Part shown: piece after piece, positions 16,521 to 25,202 of the stretch
Layout: the number at the start of each line of letters is the position of its first letter
How positions within the stretch are numbered: the stretch's first letter is position 1
Assembly: GCA_017534885.1 (NCBI GenBank)
Contig: JAFXVR010000011.1
Coordinates: forward strand, 1-60,391
Direction of reading: 5' to 3'
DNA: 60,391 bases
Source: Clostridia bacterium
Lineage (GTDB): Bacteria; Bacillota; Clostridia; Christensenellales; Aristaeellaceae
Translations under genes and position numbers: made by a program
Notes under the pieces: generated by a model
Databases searched by the model: none
What the model was told of the DNA's origin: nothing
The model's input: the letters and a program-made list of their open reading frames with translations, nothing else

Positions 16521-17978
16521 TCAACCGCCGCTGTTCCGCCGCGATTTCACTGCATTCCAGTATACATCCATTTCCTGCAAAGTCAAGGCCTTCAACGATT
16601 TTCCGTCCGATTTTATCAGATTTTCCATTTCTGTAAAGCGGCTGACAAATTTGTCGGTGGCGTGGGTTAAAACCTGCTCAGGATCACAGCCGGCCAACCG
16701 GATCACGTTCACGCAGGAGAAGAGCAGATCACCCAGCTCCTCCGCCAGGTGCGCGCCCTCCGGGAGTTCGGAGCGCACTTCCTCCGCTTCCTCGGCCACC
16801 TTGGGAAGGGCCTCCTCCGCATTGGGCCAGTCAAAGCCCACCTGCGCCGCCTTCTTCTGTACCTTGTCCGCACGGGTCAGGGCAGGCAGCGCCCGGGACA
16901 CGTCCGAGAGCACGGAGGCCTGCGTCGTCAGCCCTTTTTCGCGGCGCTTGCGCTCCTCCCAGGTTTCCGCGGCGGCGTCCTGTCCATCCACAGGCGGGAA
17001 CACATGGGGGTGGCGGGCAATCATCTTCCGGCAGATGGCGGTACACACGTCCTGTATGTCAAAGGAAGCCTGCTGCTGACCGATGGAGGCGTGGAACACC
17101 ACCTGAAAGAGCACATCTCCCAGCTCGTCAAAGAGGTGCGCGTCGTCTTCCTCGTCGATGGCTCCGGCCGCTTCATAGGCTTCCTCCACCAGACAGGTTC
17201 GCATGCTCTCATGGGTCTGCTTCCGATCCCAGGGACAGCCGTCTTCGCCCCGCAGCACTTCCACCAGGCGCAGGAGCTCCGCAAAGCCGTAGCGGCTCCT
17301 CTCCTGGAGTGACAGCGCAGGGATGTAGACGCTGACCGTGTGGTCGTAATGCTTCTGGCGATCCAGCTCGCAGGCCTGAATCTCCTTGGGCCGTCCGGAG
17401 GTGGCCAGCAGGGAGGGGAGGAGGAACACAGCGGTTTCATCTCCGATGGCATCGCACAGCGTCAGCTTGACGTCTCCCGCCAGGTGGGGATTGTCAATCT
17501 CGGTGATGAGCGCTGGCATTCCGCCCATGAGAGCGGTGGGGGAGAGCGCGCTGGCCGGAATCACACACAGGCCGGCGGAGGCGTCCAGCAGGCCGCCGAG
17601 GCGGGCATCAGCCTCATCCAGCGCGGAGAGACCGGGGACGATCTGCAGCGCGGCTCCGGCGGGCTTCAGCTGGCGGAGACATCGCACAGCCTGATCCGCT
17701 GAAGGATCGCTCACCGCAAAGGTTACTGTCCGGCGCGCCGCCTTCCGCCAGAGGTCATTGGCCATCGCGGTGTGCATTGCGTCAAAATCGTCAAAGCGTC
17801 CGTAATAGTCGTCCAGGGATTCATAGGGGAGGCCTTCCGCGTTCAGCCACTCGGCGACGGGATGCCTCGCGGTGCGGAGAACCAGGCATTCTGCGGCACG
17901 CAATTGCGCCTCGGCTGTCAGCGTCAGGTGGCTGGCATCGCGCTGACCAAGTCCCACCACGATGATCTTTTTGCTCAT
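16521..17978 (-). CDS. mazG: MazG nucleotide pyrophosphohydrolase fused to a tetrapyrrole-methylase-like domain (YabN type)
   Basis: This is a 485-residue two-domain protein. Residues 1 to about 220 resemble SAM-dependent tetrapyrrole methylases (IIVVGLGQRDASHLTLTAE at the start), with unknown activity in YabN proteins. Residues about 230-480 are MazG, which hydrolyses NTPs to NMP and pyrophosphate and helps clear aberrant nucleotides. The metal-binding EExxE and ExxD motifs are seen in CLVEEAYEAAGAIDEED and LFDELGDVLFQVV, after EDGCPWDRKQTHESM. A second half has EEAEEVRSEL and EELGDLLFSCVNVIRL. The gene overlaps the upstream flippase gene by four bases. Confidence 0.94.
   Translation of the reverse strand: MSKKIIVVGLGQRDASHLTLTAEAQLRAAECLVLRTARHPVAEWLNAEGLPYESLDDYYGRFDDFDAMHTAMANDLWRKAARRTVTFAVSDPSADQAVRCLRQLKPAGAALQIVPGLSALDEADARLGGLLDASAGLCVIPASALSPTALMGGMPALITEIDNPHLAGDVKLTLCDAIGDETAVFLLPSLLATSGRPKEIQACELDRQKHYDHTVSVYIPALSLQERSRYGFAELLRLVEVLRGEDGCPWDRKQTHESMRTCLVEEAYEAAGAIDEEDDAHLFDELGDVLFQVVFHASIGQQQASFDIQDVCTAICRKMIARHPHVFPPVDGQDAAAETWEERKRREKGLTTQASVLSDVSRALPALTRADKVQKKAAQVGFDWPNAEEALPKVAEEAEEVRSELPEGAHLAEELGDLLFSCVNVIRLAGCDPEQVLTHATDKFVSRFTEMENLIKSDGKSLKALTLQEMDVYWNAVKSRRNSGG
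16559..16586 (-). promoter_or_regulatory. Putative hup promoter inside mazG
   Basis: On the minus strand, TTGACT (16586-16581), a 16-base spacer and TATACT (16564-16559) form one of the best sigma-A-type promoters in the window. It lies within the last codons of mazG. Confidence 0.7.
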
Positions 17979-19549
17979 ATGCGCCCCTTCCTGCGGCGGA
18001 ACACCGCGAAGTCCTCCTTGGTGACAGCGCGGAAGAGAATGGCGCTGGCGACAAAGACGGCTATGCCGATGGCGATGAGCAGAATGGTGGTGAGATGGTT
18101 GATGGGGAAGAGGCCGCGCAGCAGCAGCAATACGCCGGTCATGACTGCCGTGGCCAGACCCGGGCGGATCAGCCAGTTGACCCAGTCAAAGCGCATATCC
18201 CCATAGCGCATGCAGAAATACAGGTTCGGCAGCATCGAAGCCGTGTAGCAGACGATGGAGGAGATGGGGCTCCCGTGGATGTTCATGCCGGGCAGAGCGA
18301 CCAGGAAATAATTCGCCAGGATCTTCATGCCCACGCCTAACACCAGTGTGTACATGGGCAGCCGCTGACGATGCAGGCCCTGAAGGATGGCGCTGGTAGT
18401 CTGCACCACGGTGAAGAGCACAATGGTCAGGCTGGAAATGCTCAGCAGCTCGCTGGCCTTTTGAAGCTGTTCCGCGGTGCGGGCGGTCCCGTAGAAGAAG
18501 TGGAGAATCTGTGTGGACAGCAGACTCATGCCGATGGAGCAGGGGAGGCCGATCAAGAAGGCGAAGCGCAGGCCGAGGCCGCTTTGCCGCCGGATGCCAT
18601 CCGCGTCATGCAGGGCGACAGCGGTGGAGATGGCGGGCATGAGGCTCATGGAGATGGACAGGGCCAGGGCGGTGGGGATGTTGATGAGCCGGATAACCAG
18701 GCCCTGATAGAGCCCGTAATAGGCCTGCGCCTGAACCCGATCCAGGCCGGAGACCACCATGCGCTCCACCAGCATGGCGGAATCCACGAACTGGGAGAGG
18801 GGCACGATGCAGGCGCCGATGGTGATGGGGATGGAGATGTGGAGCAGCTCCCGGGCCAGACCGCGCTTGGAGCGGGGCGCGGCTTCGAGATCCTGCTGGT
18901 AGTTGCCCAACGTATTCCGCTTTCTCAGATAGAGGATGACCATGTAGATGAGCGCGCAGCCTTCCACCAGGGTGATGCCCAGCAATGCGCCGGCCGCGCC
19001 CAGGGCCTGGGACTGTCTTGCGCCGAGCATGGCCAGCGGCAGGGCGATGAAGACCTTGCCCAGCTGCTCAATGAGCTGGGATATGGCGGTGGGCACCATG
19101 TTCTGCTGTCCCTGAATGTAACCGCGGAAAGCGGAGAGCAGACAGACCACCGTGATACAGGGCGCAATGGCTACAAAGCCGTATCTCGCCTCCGGCTGAT
19201 GCACCATATCCGCCAGCGGGTAGCGGAAGAGGAAGACCAGCAGGGTGCAGAGGCAGCCCAAAAAGGCCAGCAGACCAATCGCCGCGTGAAAAGTGCGCCG
19301 GGCGTTGCGGGGATCGTCCACGGCGATATAGTGGGCCACCATGCGCGAAACAGCCACCGGCAGGCCCGCGGAGGAGATGGTCAGCAGCATATTGTAGGTG
19401 GGATATACGCCCTGGTAGATGCCCATGCCGTTGTCATCCAGCACATGGGCCAGGGGCACGTTGTACAGCATGCCGATCAGCTTGCAGATGATGCCTGACA
19501 CGCTGAGAATGGTCATGCCGCCCACAATGGACTTTGCCTTTTTTGTCAT
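17975..19549 (-). CDS. SpoVB/MurJ-superfamily polysaccharide or lipid flippase
   Basis: This is a 524-residue protein with about 14 membrane helices. It belongs to the MOP superfamily, where SpoVB, YabM and MurJ flip lipid-linked cell-wall or polysaccharide precursors. The N-terminus SIVGGMTILSVSGIICKLIGMLYNVPLA, with GIYQGVYPTYNMLLTISSAGLPVAVSRMV, matches the SpoVB/YabM branch. In B. subtilis yabM sits directly before yabN, and the same order is seen here. It could serve vegetative wall synthesis rather than sporulation. Substrate is unknown. Confidence 0.9.
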   Translation of the reverse strand: MTKKAKSIVGGMTILSVSGIICKLIGMLYNVPLAHVLDDNGMGIYQGVYPTYNMLLTISSAGLPVAVSRMVAHYIAVDDPRNARRTFHAAIGLLAFLGCLCTLLVFLFRYPLADMVHQPEARYGFVAIAPCITVVCLLSAFRGYIQGQQNMVPTAISQLIEQLGKVFIALPLAMLGARQSQALGAAGALLGITLVEGCALIYMVILYLRKRNTLGNYQQDLEAAPRSKRGLARELLHISIPITIGACIVPLSQFVDSAMLVERMVVSGLDRVQAQAYYGLYQGLVIRLINIPTALALSISMSLMPAISTAVALHDADGIRRQSGLGLRFAFLIGLPCSIGMSLLSTQILHFFYGTARTAEQLQKASELLSISSLTIVLFTVVQTTSAILQGLHRQRLPMYTLVLGVGMKILANYFLVALPGMNIHGSPISSIVCYTASMLPNLYFCMRYGDMRFDWVNWLIRPGLATAVMTGVLLLLRGLFPINHLTTILLIAIGIAVFVASAILFRAVTKEDFAVFRRRKGRI

Positions 19550-19617
19550 CCGGATTCACCTGATTATTGAAAGACTGAGGACACAGGTTCTCCTTATGCG
19601 TCAGAGAGCGAACCGGT

Positions 19618-21066
19618 TTACCTGCGCCAGGCGGAGGGCGTGAACAGGACGAGGATGGGGAAGAGCTCCAGGCGGCCGGCAAGCATCAGGAAGCTCAGCA
19701 CCACTTTTGAGAAAGCGCTGTAGCTGGTGAAATTGCCCGCCGGGCCGACCGCGCCGAAGCCGGGGCCCACATTGCTCACACAGGTCAGAGCGGCTGTCAT
19801 GTTCTCAATCAGCGTGTGGGTGTTGTCCAGAGCCACCACAAAGGTGCCCAGGATGATCAGCAGCAGATAGACCACCACGAAAACCATGGTCTGATGAATG
19901 ATGCCCTCGTCCACCGTCTGGCCTTCCAGCCGGACGATCTGCACGCTCCTGGGGGAGAAGGTCTTCTTGACCTCGCGCTTGGCCGCCTTGAAGAGCAGCA
20001 TCACCCGCTGAATCTTCATGCCGCCGGCGGTGGATCCCACACAGGCGCCGGTGAACATCAGCACAAAGATGAGCCCCTTTGCCGCCTCTGGCCATCGGTC
20101 GAAGTCCGCTGTGCCAAAGCCGGTGGTGGAAACAATGCTGGCGGTCTGGAAAGAGGCGTAGCGCAGGGCGTCGCCGAAGGTTCCGTAGATCGGCAGAATC
20201 ATGAAGGCCAGCACTAAGGTGCAGACGACGAAAAGGCTCATGAAGAAGCGCAGCTCCTCGTTCTTCAGGCAATCCCGCCAACCGCCGGTGATCAGACGGA
20301 AATACAGGCCGAAGTTGAGGCCGAAGAGCACCATGAACACAGTGATGATGATGTCCACCGCCGCAGAATGGAAGCCGCCGACGCTCTCGCCCAGGTTGCT
20401 GAAGCCGCCGGTGCCCGCCGTGCCCACCGCATGGATGGCCGCGTCATAGGGACTCAGGCCGGCGAAGAGCAGCGAGATGAAGAGCATCAGGGTCAGCGCG
20501 CCGTAGATGACATAGAGGATCTTCGCGCTGTCGCCCATCTTGGGCACGATTTTGCTGAGGGTTGGGCCGGGGCTTTCCGCCTTCACCAGCCAGGAGGTGC
20601 GGCCTGTCAGCTTGGGCAGCAGCGCCAGCGTCAGCACCAGCACGCCCATGCCGCCGATCCAGTGGGTGAAGCTGCGCCAGAACATGACGCCGTGCATCTT
20701 CTGGCTGAAATCCGTGAGCACCGTCGAGCCCGTTGTGGTAAAGCCGGACACGGACTCAAAGAAGGCGTCCGCGGGATTGCTGAACAGACCGCTGAGGTAA
20801 AGGGGCAAGGCGCCGAAGAGACTCAGCACCACCCAGGCCAGGGAGACGATGATATAGCCGTCCTTGGGCTTCATGTTGCGGGTGGGATCCGGCTTGATCA
20901 GCAGATGGCAGGGGAGGCCGACAGCCAGCGCCGCCGCCATGGATTCCAGCATGAAAACCGCGTCGCCGTCCCGGTGGAACAGCCCGATCAGCAGGGAGGG
21001 CAGCATGCACAGGGCCTCGACAATCAGCAGCGTGCCGAGGGTGCGGAAAACCAGTCGCTTGTTCAT
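19618..21066 (-). CDS. trkH: Potassium uptake protein, TrkH/KtrB family
   Basis: This 482-residue integral membrane protein is the K+-translocating subunit and has four internally repeated pore units. Selectivity-filter-like segments are ESVSGFTTTGSTVLTDF, GTAGTGGFSNLGES, IVSTTGFGTADFDRWP and TCVSNVGPGFGAVGP. The large basic loop (KAAKREVKKTFSPRSVQIVRL) is typical of TrkH rather than KtrB. It overlaps the trkA stop by four bases, so channel and gating subunit are made together. The last helices and the W-R-R end look complete. Confidence 0.94.
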   Translation of the reverse strand: MNKRLVFRTLGTLLIVEALCMLPSLLIGLFHRDGDAVFMLESMAAALAVGLPCHLLIKPDPTRNMKPKDGYIIVSLAWVVLSLFGALPLYLSGLFSNPADAFFESVSGFTTTGSTVLTDFSQKMHGVMFWRSFTHWIGGMGVLVLTLALLPKLTGRTSWLVKAESPGPTLSKIVPKMGDSAKILYVIYGALTLMLFISLLFAGLSPYDAAIHAVGTAGTGGFSNLGESVGGFHSAAVDIIITVFMVLFGLNFGLYFRLITGGWRDCLKNEELRFFMSLFVVCTLVLAFMILPIYGTFGDALRYASFQTASIVSTTGFGTADFDRWPEAAKGLIFVLMFTGACVGSTAGGMKIQRVMLLFKAAKREVKKTFSPRSVQIVRLEGQTVDEGIIHQTMVFVVVYLLLIILGTFVVALDNTHTLIENMTAALTCVSNVGPGFGAVGPAGNFTSYSAFSKVVLSFLMLAGRLELFPILVLFTPSAWRR

Positions 21067-22421
21067 TTGCTGATAACCTCGTTCAGGTCGCTGATACCGC
21101 TTTCGCAGGCCAAGATGACCACCCGATCCCCGGCTTCAATGGTGTCATCGCCGAAGGGAACGATGGGCTTGCGCTTGCGCACGATCATGCCGACCAAGGT
21201 GTTGGGGCGCTTTTTAAGCGCGTGCAGCGGAATCCCGATATAGGAGGCGCCGGGCCGGGCTTCAAACTCCATGGCTTCCGCCTTGCCGCCCAGGATGCGG
21301 TACAGCTTGTCGATCTTGGTGCCGTGGCTGTTGATGACGGCGCGGACATAGCGCAGGATGGTAGAGCTGGTGATCTGGCGCGGGCTGACGATATTGTCCA
21401 GGCCCAGATCATTCATGATGTCCGCGTAGCTGATATGGTTGTTTTTTACGACAACCTTCTTGACGCCCTGCTTGATGGCGAACAGGCCGGTCATCAGGTT
21501 TTCCTCGTCCCGATCGCTCAGGCAGATGAAGGCGTCCATGTCGCGGAGGCCTTCCTGCTCCAGCAGCTCCTGGCTGGTGCCATCGCCCTGGATCACGTTC
21601 ACATTGCTCAGGTCTTCCTTCAGCCGGCGCGCCTTGTCGGGATTGATTTCAATCAGACTGACGCTGGTGCCGCCGGAGGTGATGCGCCGGGCCAGGTAGT
21701 AGCTCACCCGGCCGCCGCCCAGAATCATGGCGCGCTTGACGGGCTTGGTGTTTTTGCCCAGCACCCGGAAGAAGGCGGAAATGGTTTCAGGCGTGCTGAT
21801 GACAAACACATGGTCGCTGGGTTCAATCACGAAATCACCGTTGGGAATCAGGGCCTGGCCGTCGCGCTCCACGGCGGCATAGAGCACCTGGGGGAGGTTC
21901 AGGTTTCTGACTTCCTTCAGCGGGATGCCCACGAAAGCGTCGCCGATCTGTGCCCGGAAGCCCACCATCTCCACCAGTCCGTGGGCAAAGGTCTCCACAG
22001 AGCTGGCAAAGGGCAGGCGCAGCAGGCGTCCGATTTCAATGGCGGTGGCCCGCTCAGGGTTGATGGTGAGATCAATGCCCAGCTCATGCTCGAACAGGGA
22101 AAGATTCTCGTTATACTGAGGATCCCGAATGCGGGCGATGGTGTATTTGGCGCCAAGCCGCTTGCCGATGAGGCAGCAGAGCATGTTGATTTCGTCAGTA
22201 GCGGTGGCGGCGATCAGGATATCCGTATGGTCGATCTCGCCCTTTTGAAGGGTCTGGGCTACTGCGCCGTTGCCGCTGACGCAAAGCACATCCAACGTGT
22301 CCTCACACTTTCTCAGCGCCGCGTCGCTCTGATCCACCACGACCACATCGTGACCTTCCGTGGTCAGATGCTCAGCCAGGGTAAAGCCAACTTTGCCAAC
22401 GCCCACGATCATAATGCGCAT
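21063..22421 (-). CDS. trkA: Trk potassium uptake regulator TrkA
   Basis: This 452-residue cytoplasmic regulator gates TrkH in response to nucleotides. It holds two RCK units in tandem. The first Rossmann motif is MIVGVGKVGFTLAEHL with the acidic end VVVDQSD. The second is MILGGGRVSYYLARRI followed by SLIEINPDKARRLKE. Each is followed by a TrkA-C subdomain (GIPLKEVRNLNLPQ and IGIPLHALKKRPNTLVGMI). GGAGG precedes the ATG, and a good promoter lies 45 bases upstream. It is the first gene of the leftward trkA-trkH-flippase-mazG operon. Confidence 0.95.
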   Translation of the reverse strand: MRIMIVGVGKVGFTLAEHLTTEGHDVVVVDQSDAALRKCEDTLDVLCVSGNGAVAQTLQKGEIDHTDILIAATATDEINMLCCLIGKRLGAKYTIARIRDPQYNENLSLFEHELGIDLTINPERATAIEIGRLLRLPFASSVETFAHGLVEMVGFRAQIGDAFVGIPLKEVRNLNLPQVLYAAVERDGQALIPNGDFVIEPSDHVFVISTPETISAFFRVLGKNTKPVKRAMILGGGRVSYYLARRITSGGTSVSLIEINPDKARRLKEDLSNVNVIQGDGTSQELLEQEGLRDMDAFICLSDRDEENLMTGLFAIKQGVKKVVVKNNHISYADIMNDLGLDNIVSPRQITSSTILRYVRAVINSHGTKIDKLYRILGGKAEAMEFEARPGASYIGIPLHALKKRPNTLVGMIVRKRKPIVPFGDDTIEAGDRVVILACESGISDLNEVISK

Positions 22422-22464
22422 AATGACTAACCTCCTGGTCTTTCATACTGAAAAACCACTGTCT

Positions 22465-22492
22465 ATTGTACCACAACAGCAGGGTTTTTCAA
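22465..22492 (-). promoter_or_regulatory. Putative promoter of the trkA operon
   Basis: On the minus strand, TTGAAA (22492-22487), a 16-base spacer and TACAAT (22470-22465) stand 44 bases before the trkA ATG. Confidence 0.65.
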
Positions 22493-23356
22493 GGGAGAAT
22501 TCAAAGGGATAGGGGATGACATACTCAGTTTATCTTATCGTTTTTCTGTATAATACGAATAGTTGAACAATTGAGGCGAATTTATTTGAGCTTTGCATCA
22601 GCACAGTAAGATGTGTCCACATGAAAGGCCAAGGCAGCATATTTGAAAGCAATAAAGGGTCAATTCCAGGGGATACGTCAGAGTAAAGAGGAACTCGGCT
22701 TGCATGATAAGGGGAGATTCAGATAGCTAATCTCCACTATGGCTTGCTGGTCATTTGAACACGCTGTGACTCAGATGGTATGCAGCTGACCGATGGAATC
22801 AGCGCGGCAAATGGGCCAGAGAATGGATTTGGAAAACCGACAGCATTGAACGCAGCGCGCCGTGTCCTTGTTCAGAAAGCAAATAGCCGCACCCAGAGGC
22901 AAGTAACATTGGAGAAGAGGGTTAAGGAATGAGGATACGTCGCAAACAATCGGGGAGAAAGCAGGTCTGAAAGGAAGGAGAGAGCAGCAGCGTCAAACGG
23001 GTGAGGATATACGCCTTGATTTAACTATTCGCTAAACCATAGTTTCACGAATAGATAGTGTGGTTTTCAAGGCGAATTCAGCCGAATTTGATCTGCGCGG
23101 CATTCTGATGCTACCAGAGATTCATCGAATCATCTTCCGCATACTTGCCGTTCATTTCAAATCAATCAGTTTTCTGGTAACAAACTCTTTGAATTCGTTT
23201 TCATCAGCCGCATCATCTTCTGTTCTGTTTGTCTGTCCGTTCTGGCCATCAACAACTCTGAGATTTGTCAACAGACTTTCTGCCAGCAAGAGATACTGTC
23301 CGGACGAAGATCATCCCACCAATCCATCCTATCTGCCTTCTATGGCGGCTGAATAC
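22493..23356. other. Noncoding AT-richer stretch upstream of tRNA-Ser
   Basis: No convincing gene. Base composition is more AT-rich than the flanks and short frames are broken. I see an isolated TATAAT (22549-22554) with a poor -35, a 7-bp hairpin GGAGATT/AATCTCC (22713-22735), and the nested inverted repeat at 23012-23074. A 53-codon minus-strand frame (23307-23149) ends in DDAADENEFKEFVTRKLIDLK before a stop. It has gene-like composition but no start signal, and may be the tail of a decayed gene. Confidence 0.4.
23012..23074. repeat. Nested inverted-repeat element
   Basis: Three concentric arms are visible. The outer arms are CGCCTTGA (23012-23019) and TCAAGGCG (23067-23074), the middle arms CTATTCG and CGAATAG, and the inner arms AAAC and GTTT around a CATA loop. 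All arms match perfectly. It could be a structured RNA, a small mobile-element remnant or a recombination site. Nothing decides between these. Confidence 0.5.
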
Positions 23357-23383
23357 AACAAAACCCCTGAAAACTCAGGGGTT
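23352..23383 (-). terminator. Terminator of tRNA-Ser
   Basis: On the minus strand, AACCCCTGA (23383-23375) pairs perfectly with TCAGGGGTT (23370-23362), followed by a T-rich tail. It lies eight bases beyond the encoded CCA end. Confidence 0.85.
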
Positions 23384-23390
23384 CTGCTGC

Positions 23391-23480
23391 TGGCGCAGAG
23401 TCAGGGATTCGAACCCTGGGAGGGTTTCGGCCCTCACACGATTTCCAGTCGTGCGCCTTAGACCACTCAGCCAACTCTGC
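23391..23480 (-). tRNA. tRNA-Ser (anticodon GGA)
   Basis: Acceptor arms GCAGAGT and ACTCTGC pair, with a G discriminator and encoded CCA. The anticodon stem CACGA/TCGTG encloses the loop CTGGAAA, giving anticodon GGA, which reads UCC and UCU. The long variable arm (GAGGGCCGAAACCCTC region) and the T-loop GGTTCGAATCC are as expected for a class II serine tRNA. A terminator follows. Confidence 0.95.
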
Positions 23481-23591
23481 ATGATGTGTATTGCCGCGTT
23501 TCCGGGCAACGGTGATATTATAGCGAAGGTTCCGCTTAAAGTCAAGATGCGGCGCGAGATTTTCAGCGGGGCAAGTGTTACATTTCTATTG

Positions 23592-23620
23592 TTTACTTTT
23601 TACAATTTATCGTATATAAT
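23592..23620 (+). promoter_or_regulatory. Putative promoter of the ZorAB-like operon
   Basis: TTTACT (23592-23597), a 17-base spacer and TATAAT (23615-23620) lie 38 bases before the first start codon, with AAGGGGGG as ribosome binding site in between. Confidence 0.65.
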
Positions 23621-23658
23621 AGGAAAGTCAAAGCTTCTGAAAGGGGGGATTTTCCGGT

Positions 23659-25200
23659 ATGATGCCCGAAATCCTGACCGATTTCAGCAAAACCCTGCCG
23701 AATCTCACCGACTGGCTGATCTATGGCGCGATCGCTGTGGTAACCCTGATCGGCGTGATCAAGTGCCTGTTGCCGCTCTGGCGGACCACCAGCGCGCTGC
23801 GATCAGCCATCCGCAAACTGCAAGCCTCTGCCGGAGAGATTCTGGAACGCCCCGTCTGGCAGGAATCCCGCTTTATGGGCAAGCGGCTGCGCGGCTCCTG
23901 GCTGCGGTTTTTGCAGAACGCGGAACAGCTGGATCATCGCGGCCTCCCCTGCAATGTGGAAGATTATATCAATGACGATACGGTCACCCATGGCCCCGGC
24001 AACGCGCAGCTGGCCGAACTGATCCCCAGCCTGCTGACCTCCCTCGGCATCCTCGGCACCTTTATCGGCATGACCCAGGGTCTGCGGAATCTCGACGTCA
24101 CCTCCACCGACGCCATGATGACGGGCATCCAGCAGCTGCTCTCCGGCATGACCTTCGCCTTCGGCACGTCTGTGGCGGGCGTCAGCTGCTCCCTGGTGTT
24201 CAATATGCTCAACCGCATCGCCCAGGGCTCCTCCTACCGCGCCATTGATGACTTTGTGGAGTCCTTCACGCAGTTGGCCATGCGCCGTCCGCTGGACAAC
24301 GATGTGCAGTTGATTTGCCAGAATCAGGATCGCAACCAGCTGCTGGGCACCGTCACCCAGACTGTTTCCACTCAGATGGCTTCCTCCATCGAGCACGCCA
24401 TCGGCCGGGCCATGGCGCCGGTGGCGCAGTCCATGGATCACTTCCTGGTGGGCGCGACCCGCGGTCAGGTGGAAGGCGTCCACCGGATTGTCAACAGCTT
24501 CATCCAGGAGATGAACAGCTCCCTGAACAACGAGTTCCTGCTGCTGGGCCAGACCCTCTCCAGCATCTCCCAGCACGAGGCCATGACCATGGAGCAGCTG
24601 AACAAGTCCATGGGCGCGGCCTCCGCCATCGGCCAGGACGCGGCGCAGCTCCACGGCGTCTCTCAGGAGATCATGAACCGTTTCGAGCAGTATGTGCGCG
24701 AGCTGGCTGACGCGCGCACCCGGGACGGCAGCTTTGAGAAAACCTCCGCTGACTTGCTGAACGCCATGCGCCAGGCCAATGAAAACAGCACGCGGCTGCT
24801 GGGCGACATGCAGCAGGCACAGAAGAAGCTGAATGACTCCGTTTCATCCTTCGCGTCCTCCGGCGGCACAGCGCTGCGGGGCGCGGCGGATGCCGTGCGG
24901 GACAGCAGCAGCCACCTGACTGAGGTCAGCCAGACCATGCGCGAGGCCGGCGACACGCTCTCCGGCAGCTATCAGTCCTTTGTGCAGAATGTCGTGGAAG
25001 GCCTCTCCCGCAGCCTGGGCATGTTCGAGGAAAATATGTCCGGCATGCTCTCCGCCTTCTCGGAAAAGCTGGATCAGCTGAACGCGGCTGGCACCAACGG
25101 CGCGACAGCGGCCCAGCTCAGCGGCTTGCAGGAGGCGATGGCGGACATGAGGGAAGCGATTGAGACCGCGACGGCACGCCTGCGCACCGTGGAGGGCTGA
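23659..25200 (+). CDS. MotA/TolQ/ExbB-type channel protein with long coiled tail (ZorA-like)
   Basis: This 513-residue protein is the probable channel half of a two-protein ion-driven motor. Helix 1 is near 20-40 (IYGAIAVVTLIGVIKCLL). The MotA/TolQ core has LLTSLGILGTFIGMTQGLRNLD near 123-145 and GMTFAFGTSVAGVSCSLVFNML near 163-185. The remaining 300 residues are polar and helical with heptad-like stretches, much longer than TolQ or ExbB and reminiscent of the intracellular tail of ZorA from Zorya anti-phage systems. The partner with an OmpA domain follows three bases after the stop. No nuclease or helicase gene is nearby, so a defence role is unproven. A housekeeping envelope role is possible. 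Confidence 0.82.
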   Translation: MMPEILTDFSKTLPNLTDWLIYGAIAVVTLIGVIKCLLPLWRTTSALRSAIRKLQASAGEILERPVWQESRFMGKRLRGSWLRFLQNAEQLDHRGLPCNVEDYINDDTVTHGPGNAQLAELIPSLLTSLGILGTFIGMTQGLRNLDVTSTDAMMTGIQQLLSGMTFAFGTSVAGVSCSLVFNMLNRIAQGSSYRAIDDFVESFTQLAMRRPLDNDVQLICQNQDRNQLLGTVTQTVSTQMASSIEHAIGRAMAPVAQSMDHFLVGATRGQVEGVHRIVNSFIQEMNSSLNNEFLLLGQTLSSISQHEAMTMEQLNKSMGAASAIGQDAAQLHGVSQEIMNRFEQYVRELADARTRDGSFEKTSADLLNAMRQANENSTRLLGDMQQAQKKLNDSVSSFASSGGTALRGAADAVRDSSSHLTEVSQTMREAGDTLSGSYQSFVQNVVEGLSRSLGMFEENMSGMLSAFSEKLDQLNAAGTNGATAAQLSGLQEAMADMREAIETATARLRTVEG

Positions 25201-25202
25201 AC

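Noticed and set aside
22493..23390. tmRNA, RNase P RNA, SRP RNA or a CRISPR array in the large gap
   Set aside because: None of the conserved cores of these RNAs and no regularly spaced direct repeats were seen.
23060..23461. 133-codon rightward frame
   Set aside because: It runs through the tRNA terminator and tRNA-Ser on the opposite strand, has no ribosome binding site, and matches no protein type.
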